Positions 26,574 to 34,570 of a stretch of DNA of 36,014 nt are shown in pieces. This DNA comes from CAYQPF01 sp964419225 (GTDB lineage: Bacteria; Cloacimonadota; Cloacimonadia; Cloacimonadales; CAYQPF01). Location of the stretch: assembly GCA_964419225.1 (NCBI GenBank), contig CAYQPF010000035.1, positions 1 to 36,014 on the forward strand, written 5' to 3'. The translations under genes were made by a program, and so were the position numbers. The notes under the pieces are model-generated. The model was given only the letters and a program-made list of their open reading frames with translations, searched no databases and was not told the origin of the DNA. The stretch's first letter is position 1, and each line of letters opens with the position of its first letter.

Positions 26574-27404
26574 TTATTTACCTATCCACATTATTATCAG
26601 GATGAAAAACATATTCAGTTTCATCAAATTAGAGATATAATTCAAATTTTTCTTGGTAACATTTCTGTTCAAAAATAAGTAAGAGATCAACAAAGGCAAA
26701 ATGGTAAAAATATTGAGCAAATTAAAAGTCAGCATCGATATCATTCCATGCCAAAATAGAGAAAAAACACCAATACCCATCGCTAATATCAGCGTAAATG
26801 TAATCGAAAAAGTCCAAGTCTTTCCCATTACAATTGGTATAGTTTTTGCCCCCTGACTCATATCACCTTCCACATCTTCCGTATCCTTGATGATTTCCCG
26901 GATCAATGTATATGTAAAAGCAATAAATGAAATTGCCAGCGCATAACTGACATTATCATTGGCTATTGCCCCGTAAAAGAATGTCGAAGCTGCAGAATAT
27001 GCTATCAACAAATTACCCAACAAAAATGTCTTTTTCAAATATCCTGCATAGACCACTAACAGCAATGTATTCACAACTGCAATTATGATACACCATTTAT
27101 GCCAGGTCAAAACACTCAGAAAAAAACCGGTAATCATCAGAATCCAGGCATACTTTAAAGCCGTACCTGGTGAGATTTTACCAGAAGGTAAAACCCTGTC
27201 TTTTCTGTTTATCTTATCGATTTCCAGATCATAATAATCATTAAGTACATAACCACCTGCTGCTATAAAAGTGGCAGCTAAAGCACTTAAAATTATGACC
27301 CTGATATCAAAAACAGTTGCCTTGATCATTGCCCCATACACTACACATAAAGCAGTAAAAAAGCAATTGAAAGGTCTGATTATCTGCAGAAATGCTTTTA
27401 TCAC
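26574..27404 (-). CDS. UbiA-family prenyltransferase, DGGGP synthase type
   Basis: 276 residues and about eight transmembrane helices. The two Asp-rich motifs are N55-D56-x-x-D59-x-x-x-D63 (LNDYYDLEIDKINRKDR) and REIIKDTEDVEGDMSQGAKT. The layout and the second motif fit digeranylgeranylglyceryl phosphate synthase, which adds a second prenyl ether to GGGP. Other UbiA members (menaquinone, haem or protohaem farnesyl) are less likely next to GGGPS. The start is GTG at 27404, directly after the TAA of the prenyl synthase gene, so translation is probably coupled. The product would be an archaeol-type precursor in the membrane. Confidence 0.88.
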   Translation of the reverse strand: MIKAFLQIIRPFNCFFTALCVVYGAMIKATVFDIRVIILSALAATFIAAGGYVLNDYYDLEIDKINRKDRVLPSGKISPGTALKYAWILMITGFFLSVLTWHKWCIIIAVVNTLLLVVYAGYLKKTFLLGNLLIAYSAASTFFYGAIANDNVSYALAISFIAFTYTLIREIIKDTEDVEGDMSQGAKTIPIVMGKTWTFSITFTLILAMGIGVFSLFWHGMISMLTFNLLNIFTILPLLISYLFLNRNVTKKNLNYISNLMKLNMFFILIIMWIGK

Positions 27405-28292
27405 TTAAGGTAATCTGTCCTTGATCATGGCGACAAATTCAACCAGTATCTCATTATTATCCATATTCTTGATCATTTTATAGGAATCTTCCAGGAGCTT
27501 TTCTGCTGTCTTGCGTGCCTTATCCAAACCCAATAAGGAAGAATATGTTATCTTATTATTCCGATAATCTTCACCTGGTTCTCTGCCTAAATATTCAAAT
27601 TCACCGATTTCATCCAATATGTCATCTATAACCTGATAAGCTAAACCTAAATTCAATGCATAATTCCCAATTGTGATGGTTATATTATCTTCCGCATCCG
27701 CCATTATGCAGGCCAAATCTGTGGCTGCCTGAAGCAGTGCACCCGTCTTCTTCAAATGAACATATCTCAACACATTGATTCTGACATTCTTGTCCGTCGA
27801 TAAAATATCAACAGCCTGACCACCTATCATTCCCCGTGTTGATACTGCCCGGCACATGGTATTGATGCAGCGTACTGCTTTTTCAGGTTCCTGAACCAAG
27901 GTAAGCATCTCAAATGCTTTGGTGATTAATGCATCCCCGGCAAGTATTGCCGTTGCGGGATCAAACTTCTTGTGGCAGGTCGGCTGTCCTCTTCTCTCAT
28001 CTGAATTATCTACACTCGGTAAATCATCATGAATCAATGAAGCTGTATGGATCATCTCCAATGCACAACCAACAGGCAGAACAGGATTCAGGACATTAGC
28101 ATTCTTCTTGCCTTTCAACATCTCATAAACAGCAAAAAAAAGAATTGGTCTAAGCCTCTTCCCTTCAGAAAATACAGAATATCGCATAGCCTCAAAAAGA
28201 CTTGACGGATTCTCTTTTACCGGAGTCAGATAACTGTCCAGAGCGTCTTCCAATATTTTTTTCCTACTATCAAAGTATTTTTGGATTAACAA
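27405..28292 (-). CDS. Short-chain polyprenyl diphosphate synthase, GGPP type
   Basis: 295 residues. The first Asp-rich motif is DDLPSVDNSDERRG (Asp89, Asp90) and the second YQVIDDILDE. The residue five places before the first motif, which helps set chain length, is Ala84 (MIHTASLIHDD). Bacterial farnesyl diphosphate synthases usually have a bulky Tyr there, and GGPP synthases a small residue, so a C20 product is likely. The start is TTG at 28292 with GAGGTG just upstream; no closer ATG is suitable. It is the first of three consecutive lipid genes and would supply the substrate of both following enzymes. Confidence 0.88.
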   Translation of the reverse strand: MLIQKYFDSRKKILEDALDSYLTPVKENPSSLFEAMRYSVFSEGKRLRPILFFAVYEMLKGKKNANVLNPVLPVGCALEMIHTASLIHDDLPSVDNSDERRGQPTCHKKFDPATAILAGDALITKAFEMLTLVQEPEKAVRCINTMCRAVSTRGMIGGQAVDILSTDKNVRINVLRYVHLKKTGALLQAATDLACIMADAEDNITITIGNYALNLGLAYQVIDDILDEIGEFEYLGREPGEDYRNNKITYSSLLGLDKARKTAEKLLEDSYKMIKNMDNNEILVEFVAMIKDRLP

Positions 28293-28306
28293 ATTGCACC
28301 TCGCTT

Positions 28307-29335
28307 TTAAAGTGGTAAGGAAATTTTTGTGCCTTTTTTGGCAGATTCATACATCCCCAAAATGATTTCCAAAGACTTACGTCCCTCCCGACCATCTGTG
28401 TTTGCTTCTTCATGCCCCAGCAAAGTGGCTGCCACATTCCGGAGAAAACCGGTATGGCCATAACCATAAACACTTTGCGGATTGGTTGCGACATTTTCAA
28501 CCAATTTATCATCATCATCATAGTCCTTGAATTCCCAGTGCTCAATCTTATTCACTGCAATTCCTCCGACTTTGACTGTTCCGTTTTCACCCATTATTGT
28601 TATAGAGCCTTCCAGATTTTTGGGGAAAATATTCATCGTTACTTCCACATTTCCTAAAGCTCCGTTTCTGAATTTAATTATACCCATACCCTGATCCTCT
28701 ACTTCGATCCTATGGTTGGATGTTGTCGTAAATGACATAACTGACTCCACCGGTCCCATCAACCATTGAATCAGATCAAAATAATGCGAAGCCTGATTAA
28801 GAAAGGCTCCCCCGTCAAACTCCCAGGTTCCCCGCCATTTGGCCAAATCATAATAGGATTGAGGTCTGGCCCATCTGACTGTTACATTGGCAGAAAATAA
28901 TCTTCCGAATCTGCCTTTATCAATAGCTTTCTTTAAAAGCTGAATCGGAGAATTTAGTCTGTTCTGTTTAACTACAAAAAGACTAACCTGGTTTTGATCA
29001 CATGCTCTTATAAGTTCATCTGCAGACTTCAAATCGATAGCCATAGGTTTTTCACTTACCACATGGATCTTTCGTCTGGCAGCTTCAATTCCCATCTCAG
29101 GATGTAATCCACTCGGACTACAGATAAGCACTGCATCCATTTCTTCCTGATCAAGCATAAGTTTGTAGTCAATATAAGTTTTGTTGATCTTGTAGGTTTG
29201 TGCGGCTCTTTCTGCTCTTTCAGAAATGATATCTGCACAAGCTACAATTTCAGCTTCATCGATATTAGCAATTGCTTCAAAATGCTTTTCAGCTATTCTC
29301 CCGCATCCTATGAGACCAAATTTAATTTTCTTCAT
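28307..29335 (-). CDS. Gfo/Idh/MocA oxidoreductase, WbpB/WlbA-like nucleotide-sugar dehydrogenase
   Basis: 342 residues. The Rossmann motif is FGLIGCGRIAEKHFEAI, the catalytic EKP is in HVVSEKPMAIDL, and the C-terminal sheet has RWARPQSYYD, KWRGTWEFDGGAFLNQASHY and FDLIQWLMGPVESV. The last set is typical of WbpB/WlbA, which oxidises C3 of UDP-GlcNAc-uronate before amination. The usual aminotransferase and acetyltransferase partners are not in the window, so the path may finish elsewhere. It overlaps wecB by 4 bp and precedes the lipid genes by 14 bp. Confidence 0.86.
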   Translation of the reverse strand: MKKIKFGLIGCGRIAEKHFEAIANIDEAEIVACADIISERAERAAQTYKINKTYIDYKLMLDQEEMDAVLICSPSGLHPEMGIEAARRKIHVVSEKPMAIDLKSADELIRACDQNQVSLFVVKQNRLNSPIQLLKKAIDKGRFGRLFSANVTVRWARPQSYYDLAKWRGTWEFDGGAFLNQASHYFDLIQWLMGPVESVMSFTTTSNHRIEVEDQGMGIIKFRNGALGNVEVTMNIFPKNLEGSITIMGENGTVKVGGIAVNKIEHWEFKDYDDDDKLVENVATNPQSVYGYGHTGFLRNVAATLLGHEEANTDGREGRKSLEIILGMYESAKKGTKISLPL

Positions 29336-30414
29336 TTATCACTCTCTTTCAATAAATATTCTAAAATAAATTCCGCTGCCTTACCGTCCCCAAAGGCAGC
29401 ATTTTGTTCTGATGCTATCTCCTGGCAGGCTACAGCTTTTTTTATCTTTTCAGTATCTGCACCGCATATTATGTTCCAATTTCCGACTAAAGTTTCCACC
29501 CATTCTGTTTCATCTCGTAATGTTATGCAGGGTTTCTTTACAAAATAAGCTTCTTTCTGTAAACCACCGGAATCAGTCAGTACCTTAACACATCCATTCA
29601 ATAAAGCTAACATTTCCAAATATCCAACTGGATCAATCACTTTAATTGATTCAGACAGCTGAATCTTCTGCTCAGCAATATACTTTTTCGTCCTTGGATG
29701 TAATGGCAATATCACAGGAGCATCCAAAGTTCCCAACGCACCCAGAATACTCGAAAGTCTGGCCGGATGATCTGTGTTCTCCGCCCTGTGTAAAGTGGCA
29801 AGATAGTAGCTTTCAGGCAAATCATTAGTCTTATATAATTCCGGGTTACTCAGAATTTTATCCTGATAAAACAAAACCGAATCATACATTACATCACCGG
29901 ACAATACAGCATGCTCCAGCAGTCCTTCTGTTGTCAAATGCTGCATAGCTGTCTGAGTGGGTGCAAACAAAATATCACTGATCTTATCGGTAACAATCCG
30001 GTTGATCTCCTCGGGCATATTCCTGTTAAAACTTCTTAGACCGGCTTCTACATGTGCGACTTTCATATGCAGTTTCACAGCTGCCAATGAACCAGCTACC
30101 GTAGAATTGGTATCACCATAAATTACTACCCAATCAGGGTTTTCCTGCATGAGTACTTTTTCTATTTTGTCCAGCATTAATCCGGTCTGTTCTCCATGTG
30201 AACCTGATCCAACTTCCAGATTATAATCAGGCTTGGGGATATCCAGCTGTTCAAAAAATATGTCAGACATGTTCTGATCATAATGCTGCCCGGTATGTAC
30301 CAACACTTCCTGAATCTCAGGATGCCTTCCAATCACCCGGCTCAGGGTCGCAGCCTTGATAAACTGTGGTCTGGCTCCAATAATAGTCAGTATCTTTAAT
30401 CTATTTTTTTCCAT
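29332..30414 (-). CDS. wecB: UDP-N-acetylglucosamine 2-epimerase (non-hydrolysing, WecB/WbpI type)
   Basis: 360 residues, full length. Family motifs: IGARPQFIKAATLSRV, VHTGQHYDQNMSDIFFEQLD, VIYGDTNSTVAGSLAAVKL, HVEAGLRSFNRNMPEEINR, TLHRAENTD and LTDSGGLQKEAY. It interconverts UDP-GlcNAc (or its 3-acetamido uronic derivative) and the ManNAc form. Next to a WbpB/WlbA-like gene, the WbpI type is equally possible. It is the first gene of the 14-gene run. There is no Shine-Dalgarno sequence before the ATG, and the promoter candidate lies only 7 nt upstream, so the transcript may be nearly leaderless. Confidence 0.92.
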   Translation of the reverse strand: MEKNRLKILTIIGARPQFIKAATLSRVIGRHPEIQEVLVHTGQHYDQNMSDIFFEQLDIPKPDYNLEVGSGSHGEQTGLMLDKIEKVLMQENPDWVVIYGDTNSTVAGSLAAVKLHMKVAHVEAGLRSFNRNMPEEINRIVTDKISDILFAPTQTAMQHLTTEGLLEHAVLSGDVMYDSVLFYQDKILSNPELYKTNDLPESYYLATLHRAENTDHPARLSSILGALGTLDAPVILPLHPRTKKYIAEQKIQLSESIKVIDPVGYLEMLALLNGCVKVLTDSGGLQKEAYFVKKPCITLRDETEWVETLVGNWNIICGADTEKIKKAVACQEIASEQNAAFGDGKAAEFILEYLLKESDK

Positions 30415-30421
30415 GCAATAA

Positions 30422-30449
30422 CAAACCTATCTTTTATCTTATCTGTCAA
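30422..30449 (-). promoter_or_regulatory. Candidate promoter of the 14-gene run
   Basis: On the minus strand TTGACA (30449-30444), 14 nt, then TAGGTTTG (30429-30422), an exact match to the Bacteroidetes TAnnTTTG box. The ATG of wecB follows 7 nt later. The terminator of the upstream gene lies just before it. Confidence 0.5.
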
Positions 30450-30512
30450 GTATCTTCTTTGCAACAGCAGTATGCTTGCACAAATACTAACAGTACACAC
30501 GACGACTACTGT

Positions 30513-30546
30513 TAAAAAGGAGTCCCTATCCAAGGGATAAGGACTC
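30513..30546 (-). terminator. Intrinsic terminator after the vault-like SPFH gene
   Basis: GAGTCCCTATCC and GGATAAGGACTC pair over 12 bp with one mismatch and an AAG loop. On the minus strand the stem is followed by CTTTTTAAC, a U-tract. It ends the 30586-33132 gene and isolates it from the operon that starts at 30414. Confidence 0.85.
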
Positions 30547-30585
30547 ATATCTATAGTAATGTTTGAAAGATAAACGGAATTAAAC

Positions 30586-33132
30586 TTATTTTACTTCCGC
30601 ATCTCCACCTTGTACATTCTTCGGTGTTATCTGTTTAACTAAAAATGCTGATAATAATTCCATTACCCCATTTCCTTCACTTCCACCACTCTGGACAAGA
30701 AAATCAGGAGTTATCTTCACATTACTGCTGGATAATAACTTCGTTACTTCTATGGCTACAAGTCCTTCCGCACCTACAGCATTCTGTTGAAGCTTATATG
30801 CAGCTGCAGTAGCTTCACCTTTTGCCAGAATTGCAGTACCCTCTGCCTTACCTACAAAGGTTATACCATCAGACTCACCCTTCTTCTGCAACCTCACAGC
30901 TTCTGAACTTCCTTCCGCCTCAGTAATAACCTGTGCTTTTATGTTCTGTGCTATCTCTACATTGATGGCAGACTGGACAAGATCTCCCTGCCTGTCTGCT
31001 TCAGCCTTGGTCTTCTCAGTCGCGATACGGCTCTGCTGAGCTTTCTGCTGTTCAACATACATCGTCTGTTCCTGCTGAGCAATAATCTTCTGCGTCTGTG
31101 TATTCATCAGATCCTGAGGTAACTTAATCTGACAAATTAAAACTGAAACCAGCTCTACATGGTATTTTTCCAGTTCACGGCGGGCCCTTTCTTCAGCTTT
31201 TTCCTGTTCCTCATGTCTGTTTTGCATGAAGTTCATTGCTGATGTCGAGGATGCCTGATTCCGGAAACTGGAATCTATCATCGGATGTATAACATGATCC
31301 ACCAAATTCTCGATCGATCCAATCTTTGCCACCATATACGGTGCCTGATCAGGTCTGATTCTGATCACAACTTTTACCGATACACTTATCTCAAAACCAT
31401 CCCTGGAAATTACCTTCAACGGATCAAATTTTGTCGCTTCCTCTTCATCCCAATCTATTGTGATATTGGTTGTATTGACCACATACACTATGAAAGCCCG
31501 ACGGTTCAAATAATATATACCAGGTCCTACAACTTCACTCTGAATACCACGGAATCCTTTGGGAACTACATATCGTTCAATCCCTGCTTTTAGTCTGTCT
31601 TCAAAAATATCTGGTTTCACCGCAGGAACAGTCTCTCCGGCACTCTCATTCAAATCAGTCAGGGTAACAATTCTTTCTTCTTTTTGCTGTTCTGCTTCTG
31701 ATACGATCAGCGAAGCTTTGGGTTCTTCCCCCACATTAGAGATAACCACTGCAACTTCACCTCTCTGAATTGTGGTTACATCATCCTGATCTACAGTAAA
31801 CATTAAAGGATTTATATAATATGTACCTGGCTTAAGCACATCAAGCTGAGGTCCTCTCTGACCACCTTTATCCAAAAATGCCGTTATGTTCTGATAATTA
31901 TTATGCCCTTCTATCGGCTTCGCTACATACTCATTCTCAGGTAAGGGCTCACCATCTCTAGCCGTAACTAACCCAATCTTTGATGCCTGAATTACAGTTG
32001 CATCTTTGATAATTACATTGAATAAGTTAGTATTAACACGGTAAGTACCAGGTAATAAAATCTGGCATTGCGGTCCTTTTTCTCCGTTATTTCTCAAAAA
32101 CTCCTGCCCGTTTTCAAAATTAGAATGCCCCGGCACAACCTTGGCCAACAACCTTCCTTTGGTTATCTGAGCTCCGTCATTGGCTGTAATGACACCAACC
32201 TGACCCTGACCAACCACAATCGCATTTATCGGTTTAACGTTGAATAATTTAGTATTGATCCGGTAATTTCCCGGAGGCAATACTGCGATTTGCGGTCCCT
32301 TCTGCCCACCATTGTCCAGGAACATCTTGCCATCCTGGAAAGAATTACATTCTGCATCCTCTGCAAAAATCCTTCCTGCCGGTACCGGATTACCGTCTAT
32401 CGATTCCACAAGACCAATTTTACCTTCACCGATTGACGTTACTTCCACAACTGTTACGATAAATAGTCTCGTATTGATACGATAATTACCGGGAGGTAAA
32501 ATTCCTATTTGCGGTCCTTTCTGACCTTTGTTTTCAAAGAATTTCCGTCCGTCTTGAAACAGATTACAGTCCACATGCTTGGCAAAAATCCTTCCCGGAG
32601 GTACTGATTCACCGTCTATCGACTCTACCAGCCCTATCCTGCCTTCCCCGATTGTTATTACAGAATGAATTGTGACCTGAAACATTCTGGTATTTATTCT
32701 ATAAGTTCCAGGAGGTAAGATATCAACCTGCGGTCCTTGCTGACCGTTATTGTTCAAGAAGGCTTCACCATCCTGAAAATAATTCGATTCCACAGGTTCA
32801 GCAAAAATGCGACCCTTTGGTACCGGAATACCGGTTCTGGATTCTACAAGACCGATCTGATTATCTCCGATGATCACAAAATTAACTTTCTCCGACACAA
32901 AAATGTAAGGAACTACAAAGTGTAAACCGGGTCCAAGTGTCTTTACCTGAACACCAACTTCGCCACTCATAGCAAAAACACGGCCTTCAGGCATACTCTT
33001 ACCAAACCAGCGACGCTCCAATATCCGGATATTATTACCGCCTACCACTATAAAAGATTTGATAATGGTTATCAGCAGTATCAAGGCTCCCAGTCCGATC
33101 AGAATGTTCGTAAATGTCATCAATTCTAACAT
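30586..33132 (-). CDS. Membrane-anchored SPFH/band-7 protein with tandem N-terminal repeats (vault-like layout)
   Basis: 848 residues. A transmembrane helix at about 7-30 anchors the N-terminus. A divergent repeat-like unit (about 40-92) precedes five tandem 73-residue repeats (93-458), each built as IGLVESIDG, PVPxGRIFA, FQDGxxFL, GQKGPQ, ILPPGNYRINT. A further partial unit (about 515-550) leads into a band-7/SPFH domain (about 550-680: SRDGFEISVSVKVVIRIRPD, VISRDG, FRNQASS). A long Ala/Glu/Gln-rich helix follows (about 640-780) and ends in a Gly-rich tail. The repeat rod, SPFH shoulder and long helix come in the same order as in eukaryotic major vault protein, but here with a membrane anchor. 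SPFH proteins form ring or cage assemblies on membranes. An AGAGG site precedes the ATG. The SPFH call is firm; the assembly is inferred. Confidence 0.88.
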   Translation of the reverse strand: MLELMTFTNILIGLGALILLITIIKSFIVVGGNNIRILERRWFGKSMPEGRVFAMSGEVGVQVKTLGPGLHFVVPYIFVSEKVNFVIIGDNQIGLVESRTGIPVPKGRIFAEPVESNYFQDGEAFLNNNGQQGPQVDILPPGTYRINTRMFQVTIHSVITIGEGRIGLVESIDGESVPPGRIFAKHVDCNLFQDGRKFFENKGQKGPQIGILPPGNYRINTRLFIVTVVEVTSIGEGKIGLVESIDGNPVPAGRIFAEDAECNSFQDGKMFLDNGGQKGPQIAVLPPGNYRINTKLFNVKPINAIVVGQGQVGVITANDGAQITKGRLLAKVVPGHSNFENGQEFLRNNGEKGPQCQILLPGTYRVNTNLFNVIIKDATVIQASKIGLVTARDGEPLPENEYVAKPIEGHNNYQNITAFLDKGGQRGPQLDVLKPGTYYINPLMFTVDQDDVTTIQRGEVAVVISNVGEEPKASLIVSEAEQQKEERIVTLTDLNESAGETVPAVKPDIFEDRLKAGIERYVVPKGFRGIQSEVVGPGIYYLNRRAFIVYVVNTTNITIDWDEEEATKFDPLKVISRDGFEISVSVKVVIRIRPDQAPYMVAKIGSIENLVDHVIHPMIDSSFRNQASSTSAMNFMQNRHEEQEKAEERARRELEKYHVELVSVLICQIKLPQDLMNTQTQKIIAQQEQTMYVEQQKAQQSRIATEKTKAEADRQGDLVQSAINVEIAQNIKAQVITEAEGSSEAVRLQKKGESDGITFVGKAEGTAILAKGEATAAAYKLQQNAVGAEGLVAIEVTKLLSSSNVKITPDFLVQSGGSEGNGVMELLSAFLVKQITPKNVQGGDAEVK
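31759..32856 (-). repeat. Five in-frame 219-bp repeats in the SPFH gene
   Basis: The five 73-residue units (residues 93-165, 166-238, 239-311, 312-385, 386-458) are closest between units 1, 2 and 3 and drift in 4 and 5. This suggests a recent expansion at the N-terminal side. Copy number may differ between relatives. Confidence 0.85.
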
Positions 33133-33165
33133 AATACCTCTCTAAATGAACTTAATTTATAGTTT

Positions 33166-33193
33166 CAATAGTACAATCATTGATTTATGTCAA
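33166..33193 (-). promoter_or_regulatory. Candidate promoter of the SPFH gene
   Basis: On the minus strand TTGACA (33193-33188), 14 nt, then TACTATTG (33173-33166), one base off the TAnnTTTG box. The leader would be about 28 nt with an AGAGG ribosome site. Confidence 0.5.
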
Positions 33194-33669
33194 GAAAATT
33201 GATAATTTCTTTTTGCGTGCTGGCAGAAAATTGAAAAGTGTCACAAGATTTGCAAATTTGGTCACCTCTAAAGTTGGGACTACAAGATTCCTTGTGGACC
33301 AATACAAAATAATCCATAACTTTTATTAAACTTCTACATATTTTGAATCTCTTTTTTTACTAACTTACTCTCCTGTTTTAATTTATTAACACTGTCAAGG
33401 TATAATATATTACTTTAATTTATTATATAGCAACATGTTAATTCCCCTCTATCAAGAGGGGTGGCAACGAAGTTGACGGGGTGTGTAAATCCAAAACCCT
33501 GTTTGCTATCATTAAACTTATACCATTTTTCAGATTATTCTCTTTAAACTTTGAACTAATTTCACAAACAGAATCAAGTAGTGTCCAAAATATTAACCTC
33601 CATTCGAAAAATACTCTCAGAAAAACTACTCCGTAAATAGAGTTTTCCCCAACTAATAACTCAATTCTG
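33194..33669. other. Non-coding stretch with a GC-rich hairpin repeat
   Basis: No supported gene on either strand. It is AT-rich apart from the hairpin CCCCTCT-ATCA-AGAGGGG (33444-33461), whose right side continues as GTGGCAACGAAGTTGACG. This has the look of a dispersed intergenic repeat. A TTGACA word on the minus strand at about 33392-33397 has no gene at a suitable distance. Confidence 0.5.
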
Positions 33670-34092
33670 CTAATTTATAACTAACATGTGGGAGAGTTCA
33701 ATCGCTCTTGCACCAGTCTGCTTTGCCCATTTAGTAGTCAGCATCTGGTTAGCAGCTTTTTCAAACTCTCCAGATTTGACAAAACTAAGAGTGGTCTTAA
33801 ACTGCAATAGTCCTTTAATTCCAAGGTTGAAACACATATCCAGAAGCACCAGTTTACGGTTTTCTGAGAGGTTGTTGTAGATATCAGGAATGCTGGAAAT
33901 AAGCTCCAACTCACATCGCAAAATATCATTTTGAAGCAGTTCTTTGGCTTCCTGCTTTGAAATCCCTCAGTCTTCAAGATTACGACTGACTCCGATGGTC
34001 AGTTTACCTGATGTGCAGCGATACGGCTTAAGTCTCAAACCTTCATGCCTGATGAGTTGCTCTTTGACTCTAACTAATAAGCTCTGTTCCAT
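33670..34092 (-). pseudogene. Phage T4-type lysozyme (endolysin) with in-frame TGA
   Basis: Reading from the ATG at 34092 the frame gives MEQSLLVRVKEQLIRHEGLR and YRCTSGKLTIGVSRNLED, then TGA at 33967-33969. The same frame resumes GISKQEAKELLQNDILRCEL, then RKLVLLDMCFNLGIKGLLQF and the end WAKQTGARAIELSHML. The product of about 140 residues is the full length of a small muramidase; the catalytic Glu is in RHEGLRL and the Thr in KLTIG. CGA to TGA (Arg to stop) would explain the break, since RNLEDRGIS is a common form of the motif. The expected Gly in GVGRNL is Ser here. It is isolated, with no holin or phage genes, so it is most likely a decayed remnant. Confidence 0.8.
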
Positions 34093-34328
34093 CTATACTC
34101 CAAATGTTATATTCAGAGTGATAGGAACCTGCTGCTGGTAATTTTATCAAATCGGCTTGCCTATGGATGCCACAGAAATTATCATTGACAGATGGTGTTT
34201 GCTCAGATTAATGTTAGCTAATTAAGAGCTTAAATTTGAGTCTATATTTTACGATCAAGCATGATCATATAGATATCAAATGAGTAGGAGTGGGAGGATG
34301 CATGATAAAGCTGTAGCGATGATATCTA

Positions 34329-34514
34329 TACCGCAGCTTGGTACAATGGGCTAAGCCAGCCAATGAACTATGTATATTTGATATGCACGACAACGTATGG
34401 GAGTGGAATTGGGACATTCATGGTAGCTATCCCAGCACTCAGGGTAACCAGCATAGTGCCCTGAGCAGGTCACTTAGTGCAATTCAAACGATCTATGAAA
34501 TATGCTGCAAATGA
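34329..34514 (+). pseudogene. Fragment of an FGE-sulfatase (SUMF1-like) domain gene
   Basis: One frame reads KPANELCIFDMHDNVWEWNW then DIHGSYPSTQGNQ, clearly the GLYDMSGNVWEWCWDWYGSYP signature of FGE-like domains with several substitutions. It runs to a TGA at 34512-34514. The upstream half of the domain (34200-34328) is only dimly recognisable and frame-broken, and the C-terminal RGGSW part is missing. The same domain type is intact at the start of the window. Confidence 0.7.
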
Positions 34515-34570
34515 TCCAAAAAAAAGAATTGAGACTTGAGTTACGTACCTAAGTCAGAAAGGTTGGGTAG

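Noticed and set aside
31759..32856. Regular DNA repeats as a CRISPR or satellite array
   Set aside because: The 219-bp units are in frame and translate to one conserved 73-residue protein repeat; there are no spacers.
33388..33400. TTGACA word as promoter of an unseen gene
   Set aside because: No gene or ribosome site follows at a suitable distance on the minus strand; the SPFH gene has its own closer candidate.
23242..34092. Genome-wide reassignment of TGA to an amino acid, suggested by two in-frame TGAs
   Set aside because: TGA ends many well-supported genes in the window (the VOC gene, recO, the TSUP gene, the cyclase, GGGPS, the DRTGG gene), several of them as ATGA couplings. Two isolated nonsense codons are better explained by mutation or error.
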